The notes under the pieces: generated by a model
The model's database searches: none
Seen by the model: the letters and a program-made list of their open reading frames with translations, nothing else
What the model was told of the DNA's origin: nothing
From: Chloroflexota bacterium
GTDB taxonomy: Bacteria; Chloroflexota; UBA4733
Reading direction: 5' to 3'
Assembly (NCBI GenBank): GCA_025980355.1
Contig: JAICXR010000234.1
Location: 1 to 5,897, forward strand
DNA length: 5,897 bases
Part shown: piece by piece, positions 5,112 through 5,897 of the stretch
Layout of the letters: every line of letters starts with the position of its first letter
How positions within the stretch are numbered: the stretch's first letter is position 1
Position numbers and translations under genes: made by a program

Positions 5112-5897
5112 TCAGTCCGACGTTGCAGCCATCGCCGCCGCCTGCCGCTCACGCGCCGACAGGCCATAGAGGGCGGCCGCGTTGCCGCCCAGAATCCGTA
5201 GACGCGCGTCCTGAGCAGCGCGGGTCAGGAACGCGCAGTCCGCCGGAGCCTCGCAATCCCATCGGGGATAGTTGCTCGCCCAGAGCAAGGTCTGCTCGCC
5301 GTCGATCTCGTCCAGGAGACGCCAGAGGAGTCCGTCATCATTGCCGCGTTCGATAGCGTGGGTGCCGAAGCGGCAGTGGCGGGGAATGGCGACACTCGGC
5401 AACTCCGTCAGCCACGGGCACTCCACGCGCAGTCCCTTGTAGTTCTTATCCAGGCGCCAGAGGAGCGGGGCAAGCCAGGTGGCCCCGCCGTCCAGGAAGA
5501 TGAAGCGCAGACGGGGGAACGCCACGAAGACGCCCTCCGTGAGCAGGCTGGTGAGGTGGGCGGCGAGGTTGAAGGCTTGCGCCGCGTGCCACTCCATGTA
5601 GGTGGACGGCCAGCCCACGGCGGTGGGCGGATTGCTCGTCGCCGAGCCTTCCGTGCCGGTGTGGATGGCGATGTGGACGCCCCGCCGCTCCGCCGCCGCG
5701 TAGATCGGGTGGTAATACGGTGATCCGTAGGGGAGGCGCGTACCGCTCGGCAGCAGCACTTGCACCACCCGCTCATGTTCGCCCACGCGCTCGATCTCCC
5801 GGGCGGCCGCCACCGGATCCTGCGTCGCCACGAGCATGGAGCCGAGGAAGCGCGCATCACGCGCCAGCCAGTTGGCGACGAGCCAGTCGTTGTAGGC
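5112..5897 (-). CDS. Amidohydrolase A, COG2159/ACMSD-like TIM-barrel family (5' end cut by window)
   Basis: The C-terminal 261 residues of a probable cytoplasmic metal-dependent hydrolase or decarboxylase; the frame is open to the window edge, so the ATG at 5837 is internal, not the start. The first visible block YNDWLVANWL (2-11) and QDPVAAAREIE (26-36) are family-typical. AIHTGTEG carries the predicted metal-ligand His79, FPRLRFIFLDGGATWLAPLL lies at about 128-147 and VECPWLTELPS shortly after. The closing motif that usually reads (S/T)DYPHWD is ASNYPRWD, so the conserved metal-site or catalytic Asp is Asn209 (codon 5271-5273, AAC), one transition away from GAC. The Asp of the following RWD is kept. 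The tail RILGGNAAALYGL is the usual family end. It is a paralogue of hydrolase B at 1-739. It lies 83 nt before SBP2, so the two are likely co-transcribed. The N-terminal metal motif is outside the window. Confidence 0.9.
   Translation of the reverse strand, partial: AYNDWLVANWLARDARFLGSMLVATQDPVAAAREIERVGEHERVVQVLLPSGTRLPYGSPYYHPIYAAAERRGVHIAIHTGTEGSATSNPPTAVGWPSTYMEWHAAQAFNLAAHLTSLLTEGVFVAFPRLRFIFLDGGATWLAPLLWRLDKNYKGLRVECPWLTELPSVAIPRHCRFGTHAIERGNDDGLLWRLLDEIDGEQTLLWASNYPRWDCEAPADCAFLTRAAQDARLRILGGNAAALYGLSARERQAAAMAATSD

Noticed and set aside
5112..5837. ATG at 5837 as the start of hydrolase A
   Set aside because: Family-typical sequence (YNDWLVANWL) continues in frame upstream to the window edge, so the gene is cut by the window and this Met is internal.

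Overview
The window is high-GC bacterial DNA with five protein-coding genes, all on the minus strand; two of them run off the window edges. Read in the direction of transcription (right to left) the order is: a COG2159-type amidohydrolase (5' end missing), an ABC-transporter sugar-type solute-binding lipoprotein, a 278-nt spacer, an IclR-family regulator, a second solute-binding lipoprotein, and a second amidohydrolase related to the first (3' end missing). Both binding proteins have a lipobox cysteine followed by a very long Ser/Thr/Ala linker. Together with CTCTCCCC/GGGGAGAG repeat DNA and high GC, this suggests a Chloroflexota-like bacterium, but that is inference from style and not a proven placement.

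Layout: 1-739 amidohydrolase B, whose GTG start overlaps the stop of the upstream gene as GTGA; 736-2310 solute-binding protein 1; 2311-2383 short spacer with the Shine-Dalgarno of that gene and a weak hairpin; 2384-3244 IclR-type regulator; 3245-3522 control and repeat region, with a good Shine-Dalgarno, a 12-bp palindrome, a candidate sigma70 promoter, and a 167-bp element ended by inverted repeats of about 41 bp; 3523-5028 solute-binding protein 2; 5029-5111 spacer with mutually exclusive hairpins; 5112-5897 amidohydrolase A.

The likely theme is uptake and breakdown of a small organic solute. Two periplasm-side (or outer-face) binding lipoproteins would deliver ligands to permeases that are not in the window, two TIM-barrel metal-dependent hydrolases or decarboxylases would act on the imported compound or a derivative, and the IclR-type protein would sense an intermediate and control at least the regulator-SBP1-hydrolase B unit. 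The substrate cannot be read from the sequence. The most notable points are the mirrored hydrolase-SBP / regulator / SBP-hydrolase arrangement, an Asn where hydrolase A should carry the conserved metal-site Asp, and the paired inverted-repeat element placed between the two halves.
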